A DNA stretch of 34,441 nucleotides. Origin: Planctomycetia bacterium (GTDB taxonomy: Bacteria; Planctomycetota; Planctomycetia; Gemmatales; Gemmataceae). Below the pieces are notes generated by a model. The model worked only from the letters and a program-made list of their open reading frames with translations, made no database searches and was not told the origin of the DNA. Position numbers and translations under genes: made by a program. Shown in pieces: positions 24,478 to 33,180 of this stretch. The stretch covers positions 1-34,441 of the forward strand of contig SYLG01000130.1 in assembly GCA_005808665.1 (NCBI GenBank). The letters run 5' to 3'. Each line of letters begins with the position of its first letter. Positions within the stretch are counted from its first letter, which is position 1.

Positions 24478-25482
24478 ATGCACCGTTATCAGGTTCTTGT
24501 CCCCGACTACCTCACCGATGTGGAATGGGAGAAATCGCTCCTTGGGGACATTGCCGACATTATTCCCCTTGCCTTGACCCGGAATGAAGAGTTTGTTCCT
24601 CATGCCCACAAGGCGGATGCCCTTTTACTTTACCATGACATTGGCATTGGCCAAGCTGCGATTGCCAGGATGGATCGTTGTCGCGGGATCGTCCGTTGTG
24701 GAGTTGGTTTTAACAATGTGGACCTGGCGGCAGCAGGGGAACGGGGCATTCTGGTCTGTAATGTGCCCGATTATGGAACCGAAGATGTTGCCGACCATGC
24801 GATCATGATGCTACTGGCCCTACCCCGGAAACTTGTGGACAATCACAATGTCATCGTGAGTGGGGGATGGGAGCCTGGACTTATTTTTGGTGCCCCGCGC
24901 ATGCGAGGCAGGACGCTTGGAATTATCGGTTGTGGGCGGATCGGAACCGCCACGGCCTTGCGTGCCAAGCCCATGGGTCTTGACATACTCTTTTTTGACC
25001 CATTTGCCCGCCCCGGAACGGACAAGGCGTTGGGTTTGACCCAGACGCACTCGCTGGATGAGCTTTTGGCAAAATCAGACTTTGTTACTCTACATTGTCC
25101 GTTGACAGCGAAAACCCGCCACATCCTGAATGCAAAGACCCTGGCCAAAATGAAACCTACCGCCTATCTGGTGAACACCGCCCGTGGCCCCTGCGTGGAC
25201 AACGATGCGTTGGTCGAGGCACTTGACCAAAACCACCTTGCCGGGGCTGCCCTTGATGTGACGGATCCCGAACCACCGGTGTCCGTGCGCCTAAGGACCC
25301 ACCCGAAGATTTTGCTTACCCCCCATGTGGCTTACTATTCCGACAAGGGGTTTCTTGAAATGCGGACCAAGGGGGCGGAAGAGGCAAGGCGCCTCCTTTT
25401 GGGGGAACCGGTGCGCAATTTGGTCAACCGGGCTCACCTCAAGGAACCCCGGTGTGCCTTACCGGAACTTTTGGCGGAGTAG
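24478..25482 (+). CDS. D-isomer-specific 2-hydroxyacid dehydrogenase (CtBP/phosphoglycerate dehydrogenase-like)
   Basis: The 334-residue NAD-dependent dehydrogenase has a Rossmann fingerprint I-G151-C-G-R-I-G156 and Asp174 in the FFDPFA stretch, which favours NAD(H). The catalytic trio is Arg236 (NTARG), Glu265 (DPEPP) and His283 (TPHVAYYSD). RCGVGFNNVDL and NVPDYGTEDVADHA are typical of the C-terminal-binding-protein subgroup rather than SerA. There is no ACT domain, so it is not a full-length regulated phosphoglycerate dehydrogenase. It would reduce a 2-keto acid or oxidise a D-2-hydroxyacid in the cytoplasm; the substrate cannot be assigned. It stands alone, facing a convergent small membrane-protein gene. 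Confidence 0.92.
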   Translation: MHRYQVLVPDYLTDVEWEKSLLGDIADIIPLALTRNEEFVPHAHKADALLLYHDIGIGQAAIARMDRCRGIVRCGVGFNNVDLAAAGERGILVCNVPDYGTEDVADHAIMMLLALPRKLVDNHNVIVSGGWEPGLIFGAPRMRGRTLGIIGCGRIGTATALRAKPMGLDILFFDPFARPGTDKALGLTQTHSLDELLAKSDFVTLHCPLTAKTRHILNAKTLAKMKPTAYLVNTARGPCVDNDALVEALDQNHLAGAALDVTDPEPPVSVRLRTHPKILLTPHVAYYSDKGFLEMRTKGAEEARRLLLGEPVRNLVNRAHLKEPRCALPELLAE

Positions 25483-25635
25483 GAACTGTCCTCAATAGGA
25501 GCCAATTTTGGGGACAGCCCGCAAATTATAGATCCCGCTTTTGGGACCTTGGGTTGTGGCGGAAAATAATTCAGGGTAATCGGCGTGGCCCAAGGCAAAC
25601 GGAATGGTTTCGGCCAAGCGATGGATTTGCCTCAA

Positions 25636-26067
25636 TCAGGCACAACAGGAATCGCCCCGAAAAGCTTTGAGTAACCTAAGACCGACGGTGGTTCCTAACC
25701 CGTTTACCACCAAAACGCTTGGGCCAAACCAAGGGGGATGGGGAATCATCATGAGAACGATTAACCCAAACAGGCAAAGAGTGGCCCCGGCAAGGATGGA
25801 GGCTATCCGCCCTCCGATGAGTCCGCCCACAACCGATCCGGCGAAGGCCCCAAGGCCATAACCCAAAAGCACAAACAAAAACGCGCCAAGTGGCATGTTA
25901 GCGATCAAATCTGCAAGAACTTCTAGGTCGTTGAAATCAATTCCCGCTGTGGTTGGGTAAATAGTATGCCCGACTTTTTCGCTTATTGCCACCATGATCG
26001 AGCCAGCAACAACCCCTGCTATCGTTCCAAGGATGGTTCGGAAAAGGGGATTCATGTTCCGTTTCAT
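25636..26067 (-). CDS. Small four-helix membrane protein of unknown function
   Basis: The 143-residue protein has four predicted membrane segments at about 9-30, 55-78, 83-103 and 113-133, the middle ones glycine-rich (GYGLGAFAGSVVGGLIGGRIA). A basic start and Arg/Lys near the C-terminus suggest both ends are cytoplasmic. AAGGAG nine bases before the ATG is a strong ribosome binding site. I do not recognise a named family with certainty. It is divergent from the SGNH hydrolase gene (119 bases between starts) and convergent with the dehydrogenase. Confidence 0.8.
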   Translation of the reverse strand: MKRNMNPLFRTILGTIAGVVAGSIMVAISEKVGHTIYPTTAGIDFNDLEVLADLIANMPLGAFLFVLLGYGLGAFAGSVVGGLIGGRIASILAGATLCLFGLIVLMMIPHPPWFGPSVLVVNGLGTTVGLRLLKAFRGDSCCA

Positions 26068-26186
26068 GCGGTGCTTCTCCTTTGGATAGGCCAGAAGTTA
26101 GGATAACAGGTCCCGTTTCCCTTGCCATGGAACATGCATTTCGGGGAAAATGGTTTCCTCCGTGATAGCAACCTGGGAAAAAAGAA

Positions 26187-27380
26187 ATGACCAAAAATGG
26201 GTCGTGCGAGCCAACCCCCTATGTTCCCAAAAAGGCCAGACTATTGCCCAAGGTCTTGTTGGGCCTGGGATCTGTTTTGGGTTGCCTTGGACTCATTGAG
26301 TTGGGGGTCCGGTGGTTTTTGGGAGACAAGGTGGAATGGGAAACGAGGCCTTTCGAACCCTTTTTTGTGTCGGGCGATTTCTATGGTGCCATGAGCCTGG
26401 AAAAGCTGGCCAGGACCCGGGAGGGGCCAAGGGCTTTTGGTTACAAAAATGCCGGAGGCATTTACCTTCATGAGCGGCCCAAGGGTCCCTGGGAGGCGAA
26501 CGGCAGGGCAGACTTTTTGTTTGATCATTACCTTTCGCGCTACTCGGCCCGTGATGCCGACAAGTTGAACGATTCGGCAAAGCGACCTTTGCGGATCTAT
26601 GTTATCGGCGGATCGCTCGCTGTCGGTTCCAGTGCCACCACCAAGGAGAAAACCTGGCATGCACTATTGGAGCAAAAACTCAGAAAAGAATTGGCCCGTC
26701 CCAACATTCATGTAATCAACGCTTCCATGGGTGCCTTTGTCACCTCCCAGGAACGCATGGCGATGGAGTGGGCGGTCGCCCCACGGGAACCAGACATGGT
26801 CATTGTCCTGAATGGCTACAATGACCTCCACACCCCTGTTTCCGTGGGGGTTGCCCCGGGCGACCCTTTACAAACGGGCATTCGCTATGCCGAGGCCTAT
26901 GACACTTCGTTTCTGCGCTGGGTTTGCCACCATAGCTCTCTTGCAAGGCTTTTGTGGAAAGCGCGGATGGAAAGGCGTATCAGGGAATACGGCGACCGAG
27001 TCCTTGCTGATGGGGAAGAATCGGCCCGGATTAGCAAAGGAATAGTCGATGTTTATGTGGGCAATATGAAGTGGCTTGTACGCCGAGGCAAACAGATGGG
27101 TATCCCCGTCCTGGTATTCTTTCAGCCTTGGAAAAGCCTGGACGATTCGACCGTTCTCCCTGGGGAGAAACCGATGGCCGACTTTGCCCGGGAAACAGCT
27201 TCGAAAATCCGGCTGGCTATGTCCAAGTTGGTTCAAAACGGTTCTTTTTTTGATCTTGCAAACATCCAAAGTAGTTTGGAGAAGCACTATACCGATGCGG
27301 TGCATCTTGATGATTTTGGCCAGGAGGTTTTGGCCGGGGAAATCTTCAGTCGGGTGCTACCCGCATTTTCCAAGCGCTAG
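26187..27380 (+). CDS. Membrane-anchored SGNH/GDSL-type hydrolase
   Basis: The 397-residue protein has an N-terminal membrane anchor (about 20-44) preceded by Lys/Arg residues. The SGNH motifs are block I G-G-S143-L-A-V-G, block II glycine in NASMGAFVTSQ, block III VLNGYNDL (Asn in the oxyanion position), and block V D370-x-x-H373. An insert of about 90 residues separates the anchor from the hydrolase domain. It probably deacylates an extracytoplasmic glycan or lipid; planctomycete SGNH proteins of this layout are mostly uncharacterised. The next esterase gene begins 91 bases later on the same strand, and an operon with it is possible. Confidence 0.82.
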   Translation: MTKNGSCEPTPYVPKKARLLPKVLLGLGSVLGCLGLIELGVRWFLGDKVEWETRPFEPFFVSGDFYGAMSLEKLARTREGPRAFGYKNAGGIYLHERPKGPWEANGRADFLFDHYLSRYSARDADKLNDSAKRPLRIYVIGGSLAVGSSATTKEKTWHALLEQKLRKELARPNIHVINASMGAFVTSQERMAMEWAVAPREPDMVIVLNGYNDLHTPVSVGVAPGDPLQTGIRYAEAYDTSFLRWVCHHSSLARLLWKARMERRIREYGDRVLADGEESARISKGIVDVYVGNMKWLVRRGKQMGIPVLVFFQPWKSLDDSTVLPGEKPMADFARETASKIRLAMSKLVQNGSFFDLANIQSSLEKHYTDAVHLDDFGQEVLAGEIFSRVLPAFSKR

Positions 27381-27471
27381 AGTTTGGGGACGGAATATCC
27401 ATCAGCGCCTTTTGTGGCGAATGCAACCGGTTGGGATAAACTAACCGGATCCCCCCCATTGAAAGCCTCCC

Positions 27472-29478
27472 ATGCACCCGTTCCCCTCCTGGCCGGTTTT
27501 AAGTTTTGGAATTTTACTGGCCGCTGTTGGTTGGTTCGGGGAGGTCAATGCACAAACCTCCGACGATTTTTTGACCTTTGTCCGGAATGAAGCCAGGCGC
27601 TTGAGGGTAAGTGACCCTCTTTTCGGCCCTATTCCAAGCCACGAGATTCGTCGCAATGACCTGACACGCGTGTGGGGAGGCGAGGAATGGATGGCCGGGG
27701 TCAAACGCACACCCCTTGATCCCAGGATTGTCGGGGTGATTGAAAAAGAGGATTATCGGATCGAAAAAGTGCATTTTCAAACCTTTCAGGGGATTCGGAT
27801 GCCCGGGCTTTTGTACCTGCCAAATGCCATTGGCAGGCATCCGGCTGTTCTCCATGTCCACGGCCATTGGCGAGGAGCCAAGCAAGACCCTGTGGTTCAG
27901 GCCCGCTGTGTCGCCTGCGTTCGGGCCGGTTTTGTTGTTTTGTGTGTCGATGCTTTTGGTGCCGGGGAACGGGGAATTGGGACCGCCCTTGGCGAATACC
28001 ATGGGGAAATGACGGGTGCTACCCTTTTTCCTGCAGGAATCCCCCTTTCCGGCATCCAGGTGGTGGAAAATGGCAAAGCGGTTGATTACCTTTGCCAAAG
28101 GCCTGAAGTCGATCCAACCAAATTGGCGGTAACAGGTGCTAGTGGTGGAGGCAACCAAGCCATGTATGCGGGATCGTTTGATAAACGCTTTCAGGCAGTT
28201 GTCCCCGTATGTTCCGTCGGCAACTACCAATCGTATTTGGGTGCGGCCTGTTGTATGTGTGAGGTGGTTCCCGGGGCCCTTCAATTCACCGAGGAGGATG
28301 CCGTACTTGGTCTGACAGCCCCAAGGGCCCTCATGGTGATAAGTGCCACCCGGGATGCGACCCAGTTTTCCCCCCCCGAGGCCGCAAAGTCGATTGCCCG
28401 GGCACGAATCCTTTACGGCCGCCAGGGCGTTTCCGACAAATTGGTCCACAAAATATTCGAGTCAGGACACGACTATTCAAGGCCCATGCGGGAGTCCATG
28501 GTCGGCTTCCTCAAACAACATTTGCTGGGCCAGGGAGATGGGGCACCTGTGCCCGAAAAGCCGTTTGTTCCCGAAGATCCCGAAACGCTTCGCCTTTTTC
28601 CGGGAAACAGCCGCCCCCGCGATTGGCCCACGCTGCCCGAGTTTGCCAAGGCACAAAGCCAAGCGATTTTGGCCAAAACCAAACCTGCAAACCTTGCCTC
28701 ACTGAAAAAGATCTTGCATGGACAAGGCAAAATTGCCTTGGGTGGACAGGCACAAACGACCGGGGAAAACAGGATGATTGTGGAAACGGAAAAAGGGATC
28801 ACTCTGGAACCGGCCTGGACCAAAGGCCCTCTCCATTCTCCCTTTTTTATTCTGCTTCATGAAGAGGGTGCCTCGGCCGCACAAAAGCATCCGCTGGCTG
28901 CGGAGTTGGCCAAACGAGGCCGGGTGGTGACTGTGGATCTTAGGGCAACAGGCAAGTTGGCACCCCTTGGTGATCGCATCGGGGCGGCACCGGACCACAA
29001 CAGTGCGGAATGGTCCCTATGGCTGGGCAGGCCGCTGTTGGGCCAATGGAGTTTGGATGTTATGAGGATCGCCGAGGAGCTTCGCCGCATGGATTCCACG
29101 GGATCCATCCATGTTGTTGGAATTGGCCCAATGGGCCTCACCGCTTTGGCAGCGGGCGCACAGGATTCGACCATCCGGTCGGTGATTGCCTATGATACTT
29201 TGGCAACCTACCTCACCGACAAGCCGTACAAAAACCAACGCCTGGGCACAATCGTCCCAAACATCCTGAGAGAGGTCGGAGACATTCCCTCACTGGCGGC
29301 CCTTTGCAAATCAAGGGTCCTCATTGCCGGGGGAGTCAATGGTCAGGGCCATCCTTTTGCCTCCGAGGCCATGGCGCGCCATTTTCAAAAAACCGGTTAC
29401 GAAAACCCTGGCGTGGAGTTGATAGGGGCGAATCCACGAGCCGTGATCGATGCCCTATCCAAAAGGACCGGGCCCTAA
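27472..29478 (+). CDS. Secreted two-domain esterase, second hydrolase domain apparently degenerate
   Basis: The 668-residue protein begins with a signal peptide (about 1-27, ending NA). The first domain (about 40-370) is an acetylxylan esterase-like alpha/beta-hydrolase with HVHGHWRG, nucleophile elbow G-A-S224-G-G-G, an acid site near TRDATQFSP and His in ESGHDY. The second part (about 440-665) again has alpha/beta-hydrolase character (FFILLHEEG, RVVTVDLRATG, IRSVIAYDT), but its elbow reads VVGIGPMG, with Gly or Pro where the nucleophile Ser should be. It is therefore probably a non-catalytic second lobe. The gene ends 35 bases before the haem-domain protein. Function is deacylation of an unknown substrate, with low certainty on the C-terminal lobe. 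Confidence 0.82.
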   Translation: MHPFPSWPVLSFGILLAAVGWFGEVNAQTSDDFLTFVRNEARRLRVSDPLFGPIPSHEIRRNDLTRVWGGEEWMAGVKRTPLDPRIVGVIEKEDYRIEKVHFQTFQGIRMPGLLYLPNAIGRHPAVLHVHGHWRGAKQDPVVQARCVACVRAGFVVLCVDAFGAGERGIGTALGEYHGEMTGATLFPAGIPLSGIQVVENGKAVDYLCQRPEVDPTKLAVTGASGGGNQAMYAGSFDKRFQAVVPVCSVGNYQSYLGAACCMCEVVPGALQFTEEDAVLGLTAPRALMVISATRDATQFSPPEAAKSIARARILYGRQGVSDKLVHKIFESGHDYSRPMRESMVGFLKQHLLGQGDGAPVPEKPFVPEDPETLRLFPGNSRPRDWPTLPEFAKAQSQAILAKTKPANLASLKKILHGQGKIALGGQAQTTGENRMIVETEKGITLEPAWTKGPLHSPFFILLHEEGASAAQKHPLAAELAKRGRVVTVDLRATGKLAPLGDRIGAAPDHNSAEWSLWLGRPLLGQWSLDVMRIAEELRRMDSTGSIHVVGIGPMGLTALAAGAQDSTIRSVIAYDTLATYLTDKPYKNQRLGTIVPNILREVGDIPSLAALCKSRVLIAGGVNGQGHPFASEAMARHFQKTGYENPGVELIGANPRAVIDALSKRTGP

Positions 29479-29513
29479 AGCTTTCCCTTTGGTTTCCAGA
29501 TTCGGAGTACCCC

Positions 29514-32462
29514 ATGATCCCCTGGATTGGTACCTATCGGCAAGGCATGTTGGTTCTATTCCTTTGCGTTTCAGGCGCAACGGCTCAATCCCCCATAAAG
29601 GATCTTGGGTCGGAGATTCCACGCCTTCCCGGTTTGGATCCCCTAGCTGCTCAAAAAGCAATCAGGATGCTGCCCGGTTTTCGTGCTGAATTGATGGCTG
29701 CCGAACCCCTTTTGGCTTCACCCGTGGCCATGGAATGGGACGAATCGGGAAGACTCTTTGTGGCCGAAATGAGGGGATATAGCGAACATCGTGAAGAGGG
29801 GATTAGCCGCATTCGCCTCCTTGCGGACACCGACGGGGATGGCCGCTTTGACAAGGCGACCGTGTTTGCCGACAAACTTCTTTGGGCAACGGGGGTCTTT
29901 CCCTGGGATGGTGGGGTGTTTGTCCTGGACGCACCCGACATTTTTTATTTCAAGGATACCAACAAGGATGGTATCGCCGACAAAAAAGAGCGGGTTTTCA
30001 CAGGCCTTGGTGTCTCCAATGTCCAGGGGCTCGCCAATTCGTTCCGTTGGCACCCGGAGGGACGCATTCATGTTGCTGCCAGTTCCGGGGGAGGCGATCT
30101 CAAGCGAGTCGATGGCTTGGGGCCAACCATTGCCCTAAGGGGTAGGGACTTTTCCTTTGATCCACGCACATTGGACATCCGGACTGAAACAGGAGGTGCC
30201 CAGCATGGGATGGCTTTTGACGATTGGGGCCGGAAATTCCTTTGCCACAACAGCGACCATGCCATCTTTGCCTGGGCCAAGGATGGGGATTTCGGCCGAA
30301 ACCCGTCTTTTGCCGCCCCAGGCAACAAAGCCTCGATCGCAGTGGATGGGCCCCAGGCGGAGGTCTACCGCATCAGCCAGGTCGAACCGTGGCGGGTGGT
30401 TCGCACCCGTTTAAGAGTACAGGGACAGGTTAAGGGACCAATCGAGGCCGGTGGCCGTTCAGCAGGCTATTTCACCTCCGCTACGGGAATCATGGTGGTG
30501 CGTGGGGACCAGATGGGTGACATGTTTGGAATGCTCATCGTCGGCGATGTCGGCAGCAACCTTGTCCATCGCAAACGGATCTCCTGGGAAGGGGCCCACC
30601 CGGTGGCCAAACGAATCGACAACGAGGTCGAATGGGTCGCTTCAACGGATACCTGGTTTCGCCCAGCACAATTTGCCAACGGACCGGATGGGGCCCTCTG
30701 GGCGATTGATGTTTGTCGTGAGGTGATCGAACATCCCGCTTCCATTCCTCCTGAAATCAAAAAATTGGTCGACTTGGACAGCGGACGCGACCGTGGTCGC
30801 CTCTACCGGTTCATCCCGGATGGTTTCAAGGCTCGTCCCACACCGGACCTCGCCAAGGCCACCACAAAAGAGCTGATTTCATTGCTGGGTCACCCAAATG
30901 CCTGGCACCGGGAAACCGCATCGCGCCTCCTTTTGGCCTCCAAGGAGCCCATCAATGAGGACATTCGCCAATTCCTGATTGCTTCAAAGGATGCTCAAAC
31001 GCAATACTCCACCCTTGGTTTGTTGAAAGCCCGTGGAGGTTTGGGTAGCGATGAAATCCTTTTGTGCCTGGCCGATCCCAACCCCAGGCTTCGTGAAGTG
31101 GCGGTTCAAATGGCCCGGGAATTCCACAGGAGGGAACCTGTGGTGGGAAAAATCCTGGACCTTGTTGAGGATGAGGATCCTGGAGTGCGCCTCGCCGTGG
31201 CTTTTGCCTTGGGGGATTTGGACCCTTCGATTTCCACAAAACCCTTGGCAAGACTGTTGGCAAAAGATGGTGGTGATGCATGGATGCAGGCTGCGTGTCT
31301 GAGTGCCAAAGGCGTGGACCGGGCCGGGCTCGGTACGGCCCTGTTGGCCCGGGCGAAGGAATTGAAGGACCCTGCTCTTGTTCCCCTTGTAGGATCGCTT
31401 TTGGCGGAAATGTCACGAAATCCGGGTACCATTCCCAAGGCAGGCCAAGCCTTTGCCACCCTGCCTCCGGAGATCGCCCCCCCGGTTTTGGTAGACTTGG
31501 CCACCGATCTTGCCAGACAGTCCATCTCCCTGGAAAAATGGTCCGAACATGCCGGACCAAGGGCCGCCCAAAGGGTCCGGGGCATTCTGGCAGGGGCAAT
31601 GGCCCTTGCAAAGGACCCCTTGGCGGAACCGCCTGTCCGCGCCCGTTCGCTTTTGTTGTTGGCGCTTGACAACCCCGGTACAGCCAAGCCCCTGCTGGAG
31701 GCCGGACTTTCCCCACGGGAGGCGCCGATCGTTCGTGCGGCTGCCATCCGTGGCCTGGGATGGGCACCTGGGGACATCAACGCTTCCCTTCTGATTCAGG
31801 CTTGGCCGATGCTCCTTTTTGCCGACCGGGCGAATATTTCCGACATTCTTTTGGCACATCCTGCCCGGGTGAAAATGCTACTGGACAGGGTGGAGGGGGG
31901 CACATTTTCCCTGGCGGAATGGGATCCCCTGCGCCGCAGTCAACTCGAACAGCTAAAAGATAAAGGATTGGCGGACCGGGCAAAAAAACTTTTGGCAAAA
32001 GCCACTGGCACAAAACGGGACGAAGTGATCAGGCAATATCGCCCTGTGTTGACCCTTGCCGGGGATGCTGGGCGAGGCAAGGCGGTCCATGAAAAAATAT
32101 GCGCATCGTGTCACCGCATGGGGACTAAGGGCGTGGAAATTGGACCAAACCTTTATGCGGCCGCCAATCGCGGGCCAGAATCGCTTTTGCTCAACATTCT
32201 TGATCCCAATCGGGAAGTCAATCCCCAGTATTTGGCCTATGTTATCGTCACCACCGAGGGGCGGATAATCGTGGGGATGATCACGGCGGAAACGCCAACC
32301 AGCATTACCCTCATCAAACCGGGGGGTGAAAAAGAGATCCTGAATCGTGCCCTCATTGAGGAAATGAAGTCGACCGGCAAGTCCCTTATGCCGGAAGGAT
32401 TGGAGCAACAAATGGACAAACAGGCTGTGGCGGATCTGCTCGCATTCATGCTCAAACCATAA
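29514..32462 (+). CDS. PVC-type dehydrogenase/HEAT/haem-binding protein
   Basis: The 982-residue exported protein has a signal peptide (about 1-25, ending ATA). Residues 45-440 form a beta-propeller of the planctomycete membrane-bound dehydrogenase type (SPVAMEWDESGRLFVAEMRGY, DTDGDGRFDKATVFADKL, QGLANSFRWHPEGRIHV). Residues from about 450 to 830 are helical HEAT-like repeats. The C-terminal PVC haem-binding domain contains C863-A-S-C866-H867 and a GPNL motif, plus EGLEQQMD, where the Met may serve as ligand. The ORF extends upstream into the previous gene, but ATG 29514 follows CGGAGTA and opens directly into the signal peptide. Such proteins are abundant in planctomycetes and thought to oxidise sugars or similar substrates outside the cytoplasm; the substrate is not known. 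It is probably co-transcribed with the esterase before it. Confidence 0.92.
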   Translation: MIPWIGTYRQGMLVLFLCVSGATAQSPIKDLGSEIPRLPGLDPLAAQKAIRMLPGFRAELMAAEPLLASPVAMEWDESGRLFVAEMRGYSEHREEGISRIRLLADTDGDGRFDKATVFADKLLWATGVFPWDGGVFVLDAPDIFYFKDTNKDGIADKKERVFTGLGVSNVQGLANSFRWHPEGRIHVAASSGGGDLKRVDGLGPTIALRGRDFSFDPRTLDIRTETGGAQHGMAFDDWGRKFLCHNSDHAIFAWAKDGDFGRNPSFAAPGNKASIAVDGPQAEVYRISQVEPWRVVRTRLRVQGQVKGPIEAGGRSAGYFTSATGIMVVRGDQMGDMFGMLIVGDVGSNLVHRKRISWEGAHPVAKRIDNEVEWVASTDTWFRPAQFANGPDGALWAIDVCREVIEHPASIPPEIKKLVDLDSGRDRGRLYRFIPDGFKARPTPDLAKATTKELISLLGHPNAWHRETASRLLLASKEPINEDIRQFLIASKDAQTQYSTLGLLKARGGLGSDEILLCLADPNPRLREVAVQMAREFHRREPVVGKILDLVEDEDPGVRLAVAFALGDLDPSISTKPLARLLAKDGGDAWMQAACLSAKGVDRAGLGTALLARAKELKDPALVPLVGSLLAEMSRNPGTIPKAGQAFATLPPEIAPPVLVDLATDLARQSISLEKWSEHAGPRAAQRVRGILAGAMALAKDPLAEPPVRARSLLLLALDNPGTAKPLLEAGLSPREAPIVRAAAIRGLGWAPGDINASLLIQAWPMLLFADRANISDILLAHPARVKMLLDRVEGGTFSLAEWDPLRRSQLEQLKDKGLADRAKKLLAKATGTKRDEVIRQYRPVLTLAGDAGRGKAVHEKICASCHRMGTKGVEIGPNLYAAANRGPESLLLNILDPNREVNPQYLAYVIVTTEGRIIVGMITAETPTSITLIKPGGEKEILNRALIEEMKSTGKSLMPEGLEQQMDKQAVADLLAFMLKP

Positions 32463-33176
32463 AGATTGGTATAGTTGCCACCAAACGCAGGATAAAAAAA
32501 CGGGGTCATTCAAGCATTGAATTTCCCCTTGTGGAATCTCTCAATCATGTAACCAGGCAAGGTGTTTGGCCATCCAGCCATTCACCCCAAAAGGATTGGT
32601 CGTGGCGAAAAATCCTTATGGCGAGGTAAAGTGGCCATTAACCCAAGTTGCGCAGTTGGAGTGAATTTTCACGATTTTTTGCCATTTTTTGGAACCCGGA
32701 TTGATATTTTTCCCGGAAAATTGGAGTATGTCGAGTTCAAAACGGCTCGTAGTCCCGACCAAGTTACTTGATAATGACCGGTACTTCTGCGAATGTAACA
32801 AAGGAGTTTGGAAATATTCGCAGGTACCCTGGAGGACATTTGTACTCCCGATCTTTGCAGGCTGATTTGATTTTTACCGGGAAAACCTTGGGTTTTATGG
32901 GTCAATTTGCGTAACCTGGGTTATTGAATTCCCCTCTATGGAGGGGTGGCAGGCGAAGCCTGACGGGGTGGTGCCTTAAAGAACACAACATTTGGAAGGC
33001 GGGGTGGTCCACTTTACGAACCACCCCGCCCTGACGGGCACCCCTCCAAGGAGGTGAATAAGGAGGGGAATAATGGCTAATTCCCAGGGCGGATTTGTAG
33101 TCCCGACTTTTGCAGGCTGTTTTGAATATTCCCCAGGAAAAACCGCGTTTCCCTGGTCCCAACTGCGTAACCTGGG
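32463..33176. other. Convergent intergenic region filled with repeats
   Basis: No gene is supported in this 714-base stretch. The first 175 bases show nothing recognisable, including no clear terminator for the gene ending at 32462. The remainder is copy 4 of the dispersed element with an inserted palindrome cluster. Confidence 0.65.
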
Positions 33177-33180
33177 TTAA
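32638..33180 (+). repeat. Dispersed intergenic element, copy 4 (with duplicated right end)
   Basis: Left end TTAACCCAAGTTGCGCAGTT (32638-32657) is mirrored by CTGCGTAACCTGGGTTAA (33163-33180). The core GTATGTCGAGTTCAAAACGG lies at 32728-32747. The right end is present twice: CGTAACCTGGGTTA at 32910-32923 and again at 33166-33179. Each is preceded by a related 80-base stretch containing CTTTGCAGGCTG or its close variant (about 32836 and 33087). The 160 or so bases between contain the palindrome cluster. The first unit (32638-32923) has the size expected of a whole element. Confidence 0.75.
32931..33060. repeat. Cluster of palindromes (REP-like), inserted in copy 4
   Basis: Several stems occur in a row: CCCCTC/GAGGGG with a TATG loop (32931-32946), AGGC/GCCT (32951-32961), GGCGGGGTGGT/ACCACCCCGCC with an 11-base loop (32998-33030), and CCTCC/GGAGG (about 33043-33054). 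The outer arms, GGAGGGGTG at 32940 and CACCCCTCC at 33039, are also complementary, so the entire block can fold into one long structure. It looks like a palindromic intergenic repeat unrelated in sequence to its host element. Confidence 0.7.

Noticed and set aside
25486-25517. CTGTCC/GGACAG dyad after the dehydrogenase gene as a terminator
   Set aside because: It has a six-base stem with a 20-base loop and no T-run after it; too weak to list.
29304-29513. Upstream 70-codon extension of the haem-domain protein
   Set aside because: It overlaps the end of the previous esterase gene, and the signal peptide starts at ATG 29514 after a ribosome binding site.
32931-33060. Palindrome cluster as a CRISPR array or attachment site
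   Set aside because: The repeats are inverted rather than regularly spaced direct repeats, there are no spacers of uniform length, and no cas or integrase gene is present.
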